From: JAKOWB01 sp038363005
GTDB lineage: Bacteria > Pseudomonadota > Alphaproteobacteria > Kiloniellales > JACOMY01
NCBI GenBank assembly: GCA_038363005.1
Contig: JBBQBI010000010.1
Location: 1-64,000, forward strand
Length of the DNA: 64,000 nt
Reading direction: 5' to 3'
A program made the translations under genes and the position numbers. Under the pieces are notes generated by a model that did not search any database, had not been told where the DNA came from, and saw nothing but the letters and a program-made list of their open reading frames with translations. Positions within the stretch are counted from its first letter, which is position 1. Each line of letters begins with the position of its first letter. Below are positions 36,707 to 45,123 of the stretch, one piece after another.

Positions 36707-37918
36707 TCAGATTTCGCCCAGGAAGCGCTGGCGCACGGTCTCGTCATAGGGGGCGTCGGGACCCAGGCCCAGGACGTCGGGTTGCCGGGTGGGATCGGCG
36801 CGGAACAGGCCCAGGGCCCGCTGGCGCCGCGCGGTGCCCGCCGGCCCGGGGGTGGTGAAGAGCTCCGCCTGCATGGCCTCCAGCAGGCGCAGCCGGCGGC
36901 AGAAGGCCAGGTGCGCAGTGGCAAAGGCCTCGGCCGCCAGGTTCCAATCCGTCTGTTCCTGCAGGAGATCGCGCAGCAGCCGCACGTCACGCAGCGTGCG
37001 CGATAGGCCGTTGCCCCAGGCTGGGTCGCTGGAGCCCGCGGCGTCGCCGATCAGCACGACACCCGGGCCGAAGGGCCGTGACACCCAGCGCCAGGCGCCG
37101 TCGAAACTGGCCAGCGGACTGCCAGGCGACGGGCCGGCCAGCCAGTCGGCCGGCACGCCAGCGATGCCCAACAGTCGCAGCGCCTCTGCCCGGTCGCTAT
37201 CGCCGGACAGGCGGCGCGGCATCAGGCTGGCGTGGTGCATCAGGTAGACGCGGCAGCGCTCCGGCGTCGTGCGCACCAAGATGGACGACAAGGCACTTTC
37301 CGGATCCAGGAAGTAGTTGACGCTGCCGCCAGTGTCGAAAGCGCCCGCCAGCTCCAGCCCTACGGTGATCACTGCCGTCGGGTCGCGCTGCGGCAGCGCC
37401 CCGATCGACTGTGCGACGACGCCGCTCCGCCCCTCGGCCCCTACCAGCAGCCGCGCGCTGACCCGTCGTGTGGCGCCGTCGGCGGTGGTGAAGGCGATGC
37501 GCGCCGGGCTGCTCGGCGTTACGCTCTGCGGCAGGATACCGCGCAGCACCTCGGCACCCGCCGTCGCGGCGCACCGCAGTAGCACCTCCTGCAGCCGCGG
37601 GTGCGGGCTGGCCAGGAAGCCCTGTTCGCCATCGGCGCCAGCGTAGTCCAGCGGCGGTGTCGCCTGGCCGGCGATCCAGGTGGTCCAGCGCGGCGTCGCC
37701 AGCCCACCGCCATCGCGCAGCGCCTGATAGACCCCCAGGCGTCTTGCCTCGGCGCTGCCCCAGGGCATCATCACCTCGCCGCGGATGCGGTCGCGAAATT
37801 GCGTCTCGCGCTCGAGCAGCAGGACGCTGTGGCCAAGCCCGGCCATGGCGGCGGCAAGACTGGAGCCGCCGATGCCGCCACCGACGACGACGAGGTCGTA
37901 GTCGGTCTTCGCGGTCAT
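36707..37918 (-). CDS. FAD-dependent monooxygenase (PHBH fold)
   Basis: A 403-residue group A flavoprotein hydroxylase. The N-terminal Rossmann motif is VVVGGGIGGSSLAAAMAGLG, the middle has LLVGAEGRSGVVAQ (DG-type motif), and the second FAD motif is VVLIGDAAGSSDPAWGNGLS. ATG 37918 overlaps the stop of the 2OG gene (ATGA). With a type III polyketide synthase and an ICMT-type methyltransferase upstream, it probably hydroxylates a phenolic or pyrone lipid, as SrsC does in Streptomyces; that is inference. Confidence 0.85.
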   Translation of the reverse strand: MTAKTDYDLVVVGGGIGGSSLAAAMAGLGHSVLLLERETQFRDRIRGEVMMPWGSAEARRLGVYQALRDGGGLATPRWTTWIAGQATPPLDYAGADGEQGFLASPHPRLQEVLLRCAATAGAEVLRGILPQSVTPSSPARIAFTTADGATRRVSARLLVGAEGRSGVVAQSIGALPQRDPTAVITVGLELAGAFDTGGSVNYFLDPESALSSILVRTTPERCRVYLMHHASLMPRRLSGDSDRAEALRLLGIAGVPADWLAGPSPGSPLASFDGAWRWVSRPFGPGVVLIGDAAGSSDPAWGNGLSRTLRDVRLLRDLLQEQTDWNLAAEAFATAHLAFCRRLRLLEAMQAELFTTPGPAGTARRQRALGLFRADPTRQPDVLGLGPDAPYDETVRQRFLGEI

Positions 37919-39024
37919 CGCCCCAGCGCCCGCTGCGGCGCCGGCCCGCCTTGCCCGCCCCCTTCGACGCCATGGAAGAAGGTCGTCAGGGTGAAGCGCC
38001 GGCCGCGTGTCACCGGCAGCGCCTCGTGTAGCAGCGAGCAGGAGAAGACGCAGGCGCCACCGGCCGGTGGGCGATAGAGCTGATTGCTGTATTCGGGAAA
38101 GCGCAGCCAGCCGCCGTCGTAGTCGTCATTCAGGTTAAGCGACATAGCGAAGCGGCGCGGATGCTCCGGCAGATAGCGGTCGCGGTGCCGGCCGAAGAAA
38201 TCCTGCCGTTCAACCTGGTAGCCCAGCACGATGAAGGACTCGAAGCGGTAGGCCTGGGTGTAGTTGAAGACCTTGGCCAGCTCCGGCCCGATGCGGCGCG
38301 AGACAAAGCGCAGCACCTGCTGCGACAGCACCGGGTCGGTAACCACATGCTCGCGGTTCTTCTTGCGATCGGCCGAATAGAAATTCTCGTTCGAGCCGGC
38401 GGAGACGCGACCTTCCTGGTTGCCGTCTTCCCACAGCTGGATCAGCGCGCTGCAGAGTTCCGGCGGAATCACCCGCGGCAACACCAGCACCGGCGCACCG
38501 ATGCCGGCGGGCGCGCTGTCGCCGATGGCCAGACGCCAGGCCAAGACCGCGGCCACGGCGGCCTCCAGCTGCGCCAGCGGATTGGCCACCGGAAGGACCG
38601 AGAGGGCCCGCTGGTTGGGATCGAGCGCCAGCAGTCGCGCCGGCAAGCCGCCAAGCAGCAGCCGGGTCAGGCGCTGTTCGCCGTCGCGCACCACTAGCGA
38701 GGGCACGCCGTCGGGCGGCGTCAGTCCGGCCAGCACCGTCGGCGTATCGCCGCCGATGGCGAAGAGCTCGATGCCCGCCGCGGCCAGTCGCGCCGCCTGC
38801 GCGCCCAGCAGGGACCAGAGCGTAGCCCCGGCCCCTTCGCCCAGCCGCTCGGCCAGCAGCAGCAGCGCCGGACGGCCGGTGACCTCGGCATGGAAATCGC
38901 GGATCAGGCCGCTGGCGTCGGGCAGCTTGAAGTTGGGCAGGCGGTCGCCGATGCCGAAGGCCGGTGGCGGTACCTGCGGGACGGCGGGCTTCGGCCCGGC
39001 GACTGTGGCCTGTGAATCGGACAT
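37915..39024 (-). CDS. Thioredoxin-like / 2OG-Fe(II) oxygenase fusion
   Basis: A 369-residue two-domain protein. Residues about 20-165 resemble an AhpC/TSA thioredoxin-like domain (IGDRLPNFKLPDASG) but have no cysteine; the first Cys is C191. Residues about 175-355 are a prolyl-4-hydroxylase-type oxygenase with iron ligands H280, D282 and H333 and 2-oxoglutarate-binding R343 (HEALPVTRGRRFTL). The substrate is unknown. It lies between ICMT and the FAD enzyme, suggesting a tailoring step in the same cluster. Confidence 0.82.
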   Translation of the reverse strand: MSDSQATVAGPKPAVPQVPPPAFGIGDRLPNFKLPDASGLIRDFHAEVTGRPALLLLAERLGEGAGATLWSLLGAQAARLAAAGIELFAIGGDTPTVLAGLTPPDGVPSLVVRDGEQRLTRLLLGGLPARLLALDPNQRALSVLPVANPLAQLEAAVAAVLAWRLAIGDSAPAGIGAPVLVLPRVIPPELCSALIQLWEDGNQEGRVSAGSNENFYSADRKKNREHVVTDPVLSQQVLRFVSRRIGPELAKVFNYTQAYRFESFIVLGYQVERQDFFGRHRDRYLPEHPRRFAMSLNLNDDYDGGWLRFPEYSNQLYRPPAGGACVFSCSLLHEALPVTRGRRFTLTTFFHGVEGGGQGGPAPQRALGR

Positions 39025-39036
39025 GCGCCGATAGGC

Positions 39037-39564
39037 TTAGACCCTTGCCGGCTCTCCCGGCAAGCCGCGACGCTCAGCCAGGGCCTGCTCCTCGACCCGG
39101 ATGCGCCACCAGAGCACCAGGGCCTGCAGCGGGCCGAACAGCGCTGCCACCCACCAGGCGCCGACAACCAGTGGCAGCACCACCACCTCGGCCAGCACCA
39201 CGACATAGTTGGGGTGCTTCAGGAAGCGATAAGGCCCGCGACGCACCAGCGGCACCTCGGCCAGATGATAGACCCGCGTGGTCCAATAGCGGCCCAGCGT
39301 AGCGATCACCCAGATGCGGCCCATCTGCAGCAGCAGGAAGAGCCCCAGCCACCAGGTCGACAGCGCGGCATTCGGCGGCACCGCCAGGCCGATGCAGAGC
39401 AGCCAGGCGACCTGCAGCCCGACGATCAGCGGATAGTGCCCGGCGCCGATCTCCACCGCGCCGGCGGCGCGCAGGCGGCGGCCGTTGGCAGCGGCCAGCG
39501 CCAGCTCGGCCAGGCGCTGCGCTCCGACCAGCAGCGCCAGGATCAGGGGCCAGCCCATGGCCAC
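39037..39564 (-). CDS. Isoprenylcysteine carboxyl methyltransferase (ICMT)-family membrane protein
   Basis: A 175-residue membrane methyltransferase with about four hydrophobic segments and the ICMT signature GPYRFLKHPNYVVVLAEV...RIRVEEQAL, which binds SAM. Bacterial members next to type III polyketide synthases (BpsB, SrsB) O-methylate the polyketide. The start is GTG 39564 or ATG 39558 two codons later. It begins 3 bases after the polyketide synthase stop. Confidence 0.88.
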   Translation of the reverse strand: MAMGWPLILALLVGAQRLAELALAAANGRRLRAAGAVEIGAGHYPLIVGLQVAWLLCIGLAVPPNAALSTWWLGLFLLLQMGRIWVIATLGRYWTTRVYHLAEVPLVRRGPYRFLKHPNYVVVLAEVVVLPLVVGAWWVAALFGPLQALVLWWRIRVEEQALAERRGLPGEPARV

Positions 39565-39567
39565 ACT

Positions 39568-40635
39568 CTAGGCGACGCCGTCGGCGGCACGCAGCAGCAC
39601 TTGGGCGCAGGTGAACCCAGGCCCCAATGCCAGGGCTAGGCAGCGGCGGAAGCCGCGGTCGAGCTGGCGGCGCAGGACGAAGAGCAGCGTGGCGGAGGAC
39701 ATGTTGCCGTACTTTGCCAGCACGCCACGCGCCGGCGCCAGTGCCGCCTCATCCAACCCCAGGCCGGTGCTGTAGGCCTCCAACACCTTGGCGCCGCCGG
39801 GATGCAGCGCAAAGGCGTCGACATCGGCCAGGCGCAGGTTTTGCCCGGCCAGGAAACGCTGGGTCAGGGCAGGAATCTCCCGCTCCACCAGGCGCGGGAT
39901 GTTGCGCGAGAAGAGCACGCCGAAGCCGTCGGCCTCCATGCGCCACCCCATGACCGACAGCGAGCGCGGGAAGGTCCACTCGGTGCTGGCAGTGACCTCG
40001 GCGCCGGCCGGCTCGTCGGGATCGGCGCGCAGCAGCACAGCAGCGGCGCCGTCGCCGAACAGCGCGGCGGCGATGACGTTGGACTTGGTAGGATCGCCGT
40101 TGCGGAAGGTCAGGCTGCAGAGTTCGACCACCAGCAGCAGGACGCGGCGGCCCGGATAGGCCCGCGCCATGTCGGCGGCCCGGGCCAGGCCCAGCGCGCC
40201 GCCGGCGCAGCCGAGGCCGAAGATCGGCAGGCGGATGACATCGCGGCGGAAGGGCATCTCCTCCAGCAGCAGCGCGTCGAGGCTGGGCGTCGCCACACCG
40301 GTGGAGGATACCACCACCAGGGCGTCGACCTCCTCGGGGTTCATCGCCGCCTCGTCAAGCGCCCGCTCGGCGGCCTGCTTCAGCAGCGCCACGGCGTGGC
40401 GCCGATAGAGTCGGCTGCGCTCCGCCCAACCGTGCGGCTCGGCCAGCCACTCCAACGGCACGCAGATGTAGCGCTGCTCGATGCCGGCGTTGGCATAGGC
40501 CGGCAGCAAGGCCTCCAGGCTCTCGCGCGATCGGCGGGGAAACAGCTTGGGGGCGAAGGCCGTCATCTCATCCTGCGGCAGGACATGCGCCGGTACCGCG
40601 GTGGCCAGAGCGAGGATCGTCGGATCGAACTGCAT
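39568..40635 (-). CDS. Type III polyketide synthase (chalcone/stilbene-synthase-like)
   Basis: A 355-residue homodimeric condensing enzyme that extends acyl-CoA starters with malonyl-CoA to make pyrones or resorcinols. The catalytic triad is C143 (IFGLGCAGGALG), H278 (FALHPGG) and N311 (KYGNMSSAT). ATG 40635 was chosen; longer starts add an unrelated tail. It is first of four leftward genes (PKS, ICMT, 2OG, FAD monooxygenase), similar in content to the Streptomyces srs operon for phenolic lipids. Confidence 0.92.
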   Translation of the reverse strand: MQFDPTILALATAVPAHVLPQDEMTAFAPKLFPRRSRESLEALLPAYANAGIEQRYICVPLEWLAEPHGWAERSRLYRRHAVALLKQAAERALDEAAMNPEEVDALVVVSSTGVATPSLDALLLEEMPFRRDVIRLPIFGLGCAGGALGLARAADMARAYPGRRVLLLVVELCSLTFRNGDPTKSNVIAAALFGDGAAAVLLRADPDEPAGAEVTASTEWTFPRSLSVMGWRMEADGFGVLFSRNIPRLVEREIPALTQRFLAGQNLRLADVDAFALHPGGAKVLEAYSTGLGLDEAALAPARGVLAKYGNMSSATLLFVLRRQLDRGFRRCLALALGPGFTCAQVLLRAADGVA

Positions 40636-40858
40636 GCTCGTGATTTGAGCCTCCGCTGGAACAGAAGAAAGCCGCGCGTCCTGACGCAGCCCCTCAAGTT
40701 CGCGTGACCCAAGGGCGGTGCCAGACGTGATGACAGGGGATCGGCAAGAAGCCTGTAGGGCCTCGGCATAGCGCGAGCTGCCGGGCAGGACAGCAAGGTC
40801 CCAGGCTCGCAACGCACCAACTGCGAAAGTGGGCCCATCACAATCGACGGGCCGGCGA
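40636..40858. other. Gap between kdsA and the polyketide cluster
   Basis: There is no gene I can support in these 223 bases. It should hold the promoter of the leftward polyketide cluster. I found no convincing -35/-10 pair or terminator. Confidence 0.4.
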
Positions 40859-41704
40859 TCAGAGGCTGGGCAGCGGGTCCGTCTTGGCCAGGCGGTCGAA
40901 TGCCAGAAGGGATGCCAGAAGCGCCGGCAACTCCTTGATCTTGATCATGTTGGGGCCATCGGATGGCGCCTTGTCGGGGTCCTGGTGGGTTTCCATGAAG
41001 ACCGCGGCGACGCCGATCGACAGCGCGGCACGGGCCAGCACCGGGACGAACTCCCGCTGGCCGCCGCTGCTGGTGCCCTGCCCGCCTGGCTGCTGCACCG
41101 AATGCGTGGCATCGAACACCACCGGGTAGCCGTTGGCCGCCATGATCGGCAGCGCCCGCATGTCGCTGACCAGGGTGTTGTAGCCGAAGGAGGCACCGCG
41201 CTCGCACTGCAGCACCTTGTGATTGCCGGTGGAGGCCACCTTGGCGACCACGTTCTTCATGTCCCAGGGGGCGAGGAACTGGCCCTTCTTGACGTTGACC
41301 GCCTTGCCGGTCTCACCGGCGGCCAGAAGCAGATCGGTCTGGCGGCAGAGGTAGGCCGGGATCTGCAGCACGTCCACGACCTCGCCGACCGGGGCGCACT
41401 GGCCGGGCTCGTGCACGTCGGTCAGCACCGGCAGACCCGTTGTCTCGCGCACCTCGGCCAGGATCGGCAGGCCCAGCTCCATGCCCAGGCCGCGCGGCGC
41501 GTTGGCGCTAGTGCGGTTGGCCTTGTCATAGCTTGTCTTGTAGATCAGCCCGATCCCCAGCTTGCCGCAGATCTCCTTCAGCGCCTGGCTCATCTCCAGC
41601 GCATGCGCCCGGCTCTCCATGGCGCAGGGCCCGGCGATCAAGGTGAAGGGCCGGTCGTTGGCGATGGTCAGCTTGCCGACCTGGACAGCGATGGGGGCGG
41701 TCAT
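40859..41704 (-). CDS. kdsA: 3-deoxy-D-manno-octulosonate 8-phosphate synthase
   Basis: A 281-residue TIM-barrel enzyme that condenses PEP with arabinose 5-phosphate in KDO/LPS synthesis. Typical segments are LIAGPCAMESRAHALEM, YKTSYDKANRTS, VLTDVHEP, IPAYLCRQTDLL, GYNTLVSDMRALP and FDATHSVQQPGG. It lies downstream of pyrG with a dispersed palindrome in between, the usual pyrG-kdsA-eno neighbourhood. Confidence 0.98.
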   Translation of the reverse strand: MTAPIAVQVGKLTIANDRPFTLIAGPCAMESRAHALEMSQALKEICGKLGIGLIYKTSYDKANRTSANAPRGLGMELGLPILAEVRETTGLPVLTDVHEPGQCAPVGEVVDVLQIPAYLCRQTDLLLAAGETGKAVNVKKGQFLAPWDMKNVVAKVASTGNHKVLQCERGASFGYNTLVSDMRALPIMAANGYPVVFDATHSVQQPGGQGTSSGGQREFVPVLARAALSIGVAAVFMETHQDPDKAPSDGPNMIKIKELPALLASLLAFDRLAKTDPLPSL

Positions 41705-41720
41705 GGGCTTCGAGCCTCAA

Positions 41721-41850
41721 TTGTCATCCCGGCTGGAGCGCCGGGATCCAGGTTTTCACAGGCGCGCTGCTGCGCAACAAGTCTGCGACTTCCTACTCGC
41801 CATCGGTGTTCCTGACAACCTGGACCCCGGCTCTCCGGCCGGGGTGACAG
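41721..41850. repeat. Paired dispersed palindromes between kdsA and pyrG
   Basis: Two 34-base segments (41721-41754 and 41817-41850) are inverted copies of each other. Each is also internally palindromic around CCCGGC...GCCGGG and ends in CCAGGTT or its complement. They are separated by 62 bases. The pattern fits widespread alphaproteobacterial intergenic repeats. Function unknown. Confidence 0.75.
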
Positions 41851-41874
41851 CGAGAGGGTGTCGAGCAGGGCGCG

Positions 41875-43503
41875 TCAGACCAACCGTGCCTTCTCCACCG
41901 CCGCCTTGATGAAGGCGGTGAACAGCGGATGCGGCAGGAAGGGCTTGGACTTCAGTTCCGGGTGGAACTGCACGCCGACGAACCAGGGGTGGTCGGGGAT
42001 CTCGACGATCTCCGGCAGCTCGCCGTCGGGCGACAGGCCGGAGAAACGCAGGCCCTTGGCCTCCAGCATCGCGCGGTAGTTGATGTTGACCTCGTAGCGG
42101 TGGCGGTGGCGCTCGTAGATCAGCTCCTCGCCATAGATCTCGCCGACCCGGCTGTCCTTGGCCAGTACGCAGGGATAGGCGCCCAGCCGCATGGTGCCGC
42201 CCAGGTCGCCGGCGACGTTGCGCCGCTCCACCTGGTTGCCGCGGGTCCACTCGGTCATCAGGCCGACCACGGGGTCCTCGCAGGGGCCGAACTCGGTGGA
42301 ATCGGCGCCGGCCAGGCCACCCAGGCTGCGCGCCGCCTCGATCACCGCCATCTGCATGCCGAAGCAGATGCCGAAATAGGGTACCTGGCGCAGGCGGGCG
42401 AAGCCGGCGGCCTTGATCTTGCCCTCGCTGCCACGCTCGCCGAAGCCGCCGGGGACCAGGATGCCATTGACCTCCTCAAGGTGGTGGAGCGCCTCCTCCT
42501 CCTTCTCGAAGATCTCGCTGTCCAGCCAGTTGATCTTGACCTTGACGTTGTTGGCGATGCCGCCGTGCGCCAGCGCCTCGGCCAGCGACTTGTAGGCGTC
42601 CAACAGGCTGGTGTACTTGCCGACCACGCCGATGGTGACGGCGCCGTCGGGCTGGCGCACGCGGCGCACGATCTCGTCCCACGAGGCCAGGTCGGGCTCG
42701 CGCCCCTCCAGCTTGAAGTGGCGCAGCACCTCGTTGTCTAGGCCCTCGAGGTGATAGGCGCGCGGCACGGCGTAGATCGAATCGACGTCCAGCGCCGGGA
42801 TCACCGCCTCGGCCCGCACGTTGCAGAACTGCGCGATCTTGCGGCGGTCGGACGCCTCGATCGGATACTCCGAGCGGCAGACCAGGATGTCGGGCTTGAT
42901 GCCCATGCCCTGCAGCTCCTTGACCGAGTGCTGCGTCGGCTTGGTCTTCAGCTCGCCGGCGGCCTTGATGTAGGGCACCAGGGTGACGTGCAGGAACAGC
43001 GTGCGCTCGGGCCCCAGCTCATTGCCCATCTGGCGGATGGCCTCCAGGAAGGGCAGGCCCTCGATGTCACCCACCGTGCCGCCGATCTCGCAGACCACGA
43101 AGTCCTCGTCGGTCAGGTCGCCGGTGATGAATTCCTTGATCGCGTCGGTGACGTGGGGAATCACCTGCACCGTAGCGCCCAGGTAGTCGCCGCGCCGCTC
43201 GCGCGTCAGCACCTTGGAATAGATCTGCCCGGTGGTGACGTTATCGCTCTTGCGCGAGGCGACGCCGGTGAAGCGCTCGTAGTGCCCCAGGTCCAGGTCG
43301 GTCTCGGCCCCGTCATCGGTGACGTAGACCTCGCCGTGCTGATAGGGGCTCATGGTGCCCGGGTCGACGTTGAGATAGGGGTCGAGCTTGCGCAGGCGGA
43401 CCTTGAAGCCGCGATTCTGCAGCAGCGCGCCAAGTGCCGCGGAACAGAGACCCTTGCCAAGCGAGGAGACCACGCCGCCGGTAATGAAGATGAACCGCGT
43501 CAT
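41875..43503 (-). CDS. pyrG: CTP synthase
   Basis: A 542-residue enzyme making CTP from UTP with glutamine. The synthetase domain opens MTRFIFITGGVVSSLGKG and contains KLDPYLNVDPGTMSPYQHGEV. The C-terminal class I glutaminase has the nucleophile Cys in YFGICFGMQMAV and the FHPE motif in GVQFHPELKSKP. Full length for the family. It follows secG and tpiA on the same strand. Confidence 0.99.
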   Translation of the reverse strand: MTRFIFITGGVVSSLGKGLCSAALGALLQNRGFKVRLRKLDPYLNVDPGTMSPYQHGEVYVTDDGAETDLDLGHYERFTGVASRKSDNVTTGQIYSKVLTRERRGDYLGATVQVIPHVTDAIKEFITGDLTDEDFVVCEIGGTVGDIEGLPFLEAIRQMGNELGPERTLFLHVTLVPYIKAAGELKTKPTQHSVKELQGMGIKPDILVCRSEYPIEASDRRKIAQFCNVRAEAVIPALDVDSIYAVPRAYHLEGLDNEVLRHFKLEGREPDLASWDEIVRRVRQPDGAVTIGVVGKYTSLLDAYKSLAEALAHGGIANNVKVKINWLDSEIFEKEEEALHHLEEVNGILVPGGFGERGSEGKIKAAGFARLRQVPYFGICFGMQMAVIEAARSLGGLAGADSTEFGPCEDPVVGLMTEWTRGNQVERRNVAGDLGGTMRLGAYPCVLAKDSRVGEIYGEELIYERHRHRYEVNINYRAMLEAKGLRFSGLSPDGELPEIVEIPDHPWFVGVQFHPELKSKPFLPHPLFTAFIKAAVEKARLV

Positions 43504-43668
43504 GGGCGCTCACTATGGTTTGAAGGCCGGGTTTGAACAAGCGCTAGGGAAGGCTCGCAGGGCTGACCTGCGCCAAAGCCGCCAGGATACTGGACCGGCG
43601 GAATCGAAAATTTTGCTGAACCTGGCCCGGCGAAGCGCCGGATAGTCGCGACTCGGGAGCGCGGCTGG

Positions 43669-44043
43669 CTATTCGACCTTGGGGGCCGGTTCGCTGGGCG
43701 CTGGTGTGCCGCCGGCCGGCGCGGTGCCGTCGGTGCTGCTTTCGCCGGTAATCCCCGGTGTGCCGCTGCCGCGCAGCTGGTCGACCAACGAGCCACCGCC
43801 CGCGGTGTCGCGGCTGTTCATCATGATGGTCAGCACCATCGAGGTGAGCATGAAGCCGGCCGCCAGTATCGCCGTCAGGCGGGTCAGGAAATTGGCCGCG
43901 CTGCGCCCGGTCATGAAGCCGGACATGCCGCCACCACCACCGCCGCCGATGCCAAGCCCACCGCCCTCGTTGCGCTGCACCAGCACCACGCCGATCAGCG
44001 CCAGCGCGATGAGGATATGGACGACCAGAAGAACATTGCTCAT
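43669..44043 (-). CDS. secG: Protein-export membrane protein SecG
   Basis: A 124-residue SecYEG subunit. Two membrane segments (NVLLVVHILIALALIGVVLV and LTAILAAGFMLTSMVLTIMM) flank a glycine-rich loop, with the signature VQRNEGGGLG. A Pro/Ala-rich tail follows, as in other alphaproteobacteria. ATG 44043 was chosen. It lies between tpiA and pyrG. Confidence 0.95.
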   Translation of the reverse strand: MSNVLLVVHILIALALIGVVLVQRNEGGGLGIGGGGGGGMSGFMTGRSAANFLTRLTAILAAGFMLTSMVLTIMMNSRDTAGGGSLVDQLRGSGTPGITGESSTDGTAPAGGTPAPSEPAPKVE

Positions 44044-44190
44044 GAGGGCCGGGTTCCGTATTGGCAAGGACTGGCGCCCCGGCAACCACCGCCGCCCGGG
44101 GACGCGGCTCTATAGACCGTTAGATGGGAAAAGGCCAGAGAAGCGCAATGCCCACCGTTGCGCGGCGGGACGGCGCCCCGGCCCGGCGTC

Positions 44191-44934
44191 CTAGCGGCAG
44201 GCCTGCGCGATGGCCCAGAAGTCGCCCCCCTTCAGGCTGGCGCCGCCGACCAGGGCGCCGTCGACGTTGGGCTGCGCCATCAGCTCCACCGCATTGTCCG
44301 GCTTGACCGAGCCGCCATAGAGCAGCGGCACCGCCGGCACCTGGGGCCCCAGGTTGCCGGCCAGCGCGCGTAGCTCGGCATGCATGGCGCGCACGTCCGC
44401 CGGCGTCGCCGTCTTGCCGGTGCCGATCGCCCAGACCGGCTCGTAGGCGATGACCACCATTTGCTGGCGGGCGCCGTCGGGCAGGCTACCCGCGACCTGG
44501 CGCCGCACGACCTCGACGGCCTGCCCGGCCTCACGCTCGGCCAGGGTCTCGCCAACGCAGATGATGGGGATCAGGCCGACCGCCAGCGCGCGTTCGGCCT
44601 TGGCACGCACCAGGGCATCGCTCTCGCCATGCCGGGCGCGGCGTTCGGAGTGCCCGACGATGACATAGTCGCAGCCGGCATCGCGCAGCATGGCGGCCGA
44701 CAGCTCGCCGGTGAAGGCGCCGGGCCCGGCCTCGGCGGAGCAGTCCTGCGCGCCCACCAGCAGCCGCTGGCCGGCCGCGGCGGCGGCCACCTGCGGCAGC
44801 AGGTAGGCCGGCGGGCAGAGCGCCACGGCGCAGGCCGCGCGCCCGGCCCGCTGGCGCGTTGCCAGGTCGGCCACCAGGGCGGCCGCCATGGCGCTGTCGC
44901 CGTTCATCTTCCAGTTTCCCGCCACCAGCTTCAT
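44191..44934 (-). CDS. tpiA: Triose-phosphate isomerase
   Basis: A 247-residue TIM barrel interconverting dihydroxyacetone phosphate and glyceraldehyde 3-phosphate. The N-terminal NWKMNG carries the catalytic lysine, the catalytic His is in VIVGHSERR, the catalytic Glu is in IAYEPVWAIGTG, and the phosphate loop is VPLLYGGSVKPDN. ATG 44934 is preferred over a GTG four codons upstream. Divergent from ppiD, with 189 bp between them. Confidence 0.98.
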   Translation of the reverse strand: MKLVAGNWKMNGDSAMAAALVADLATRQRAGRAACAVALCPPAYLLPQVAAAAAGQRLLVGAQDCSAEAGPGAFTGELSAAMLRDAGCDYVIVGHSERRARHGESDALVRAKAERALAVGLIPIICVGETLAEREAGQAVEVVRRQVAGSLPDGARQQMVVIAYEPVWAIGTGKTATPADVRAMHAELRALAGNLGPQVPAVPLLYGGSVKPDNAVELMAQPNVDGALVGGASLKGGDFWAIAQACR

Positions 44935-45123
44935 GGACCGCTCCACCCGTCTGTGCCTGTGCCCAGCCGCCTTAGCATGGCGGCAAGCCGCTTTCCAGGC
45001 GGCCGGCTTTATCGTTGCTGCCCCCTGCCCCCGCCCCTAATATGCCGCGCCCTTGCCGAGCCGGAGTCACCGGTTTCGGTCGGCGAGGCGTTCCGATTAG
45101 ACGGCAAGAGAACCAGACCCCTT

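Noticed and set aside
43504..43668. Possible small RNA or tRNA between pyrG and secG
   Set aside because: No T-loop or acceptor pairing was found and no frame is convincing; it looks like ordinary spacer.
44380..45123. In-frame upstream extension of ppiD across tpiA
   Set aside because: The extension is antisense to tpiA; the real protein starts at 45124 just before its membrane anchor.
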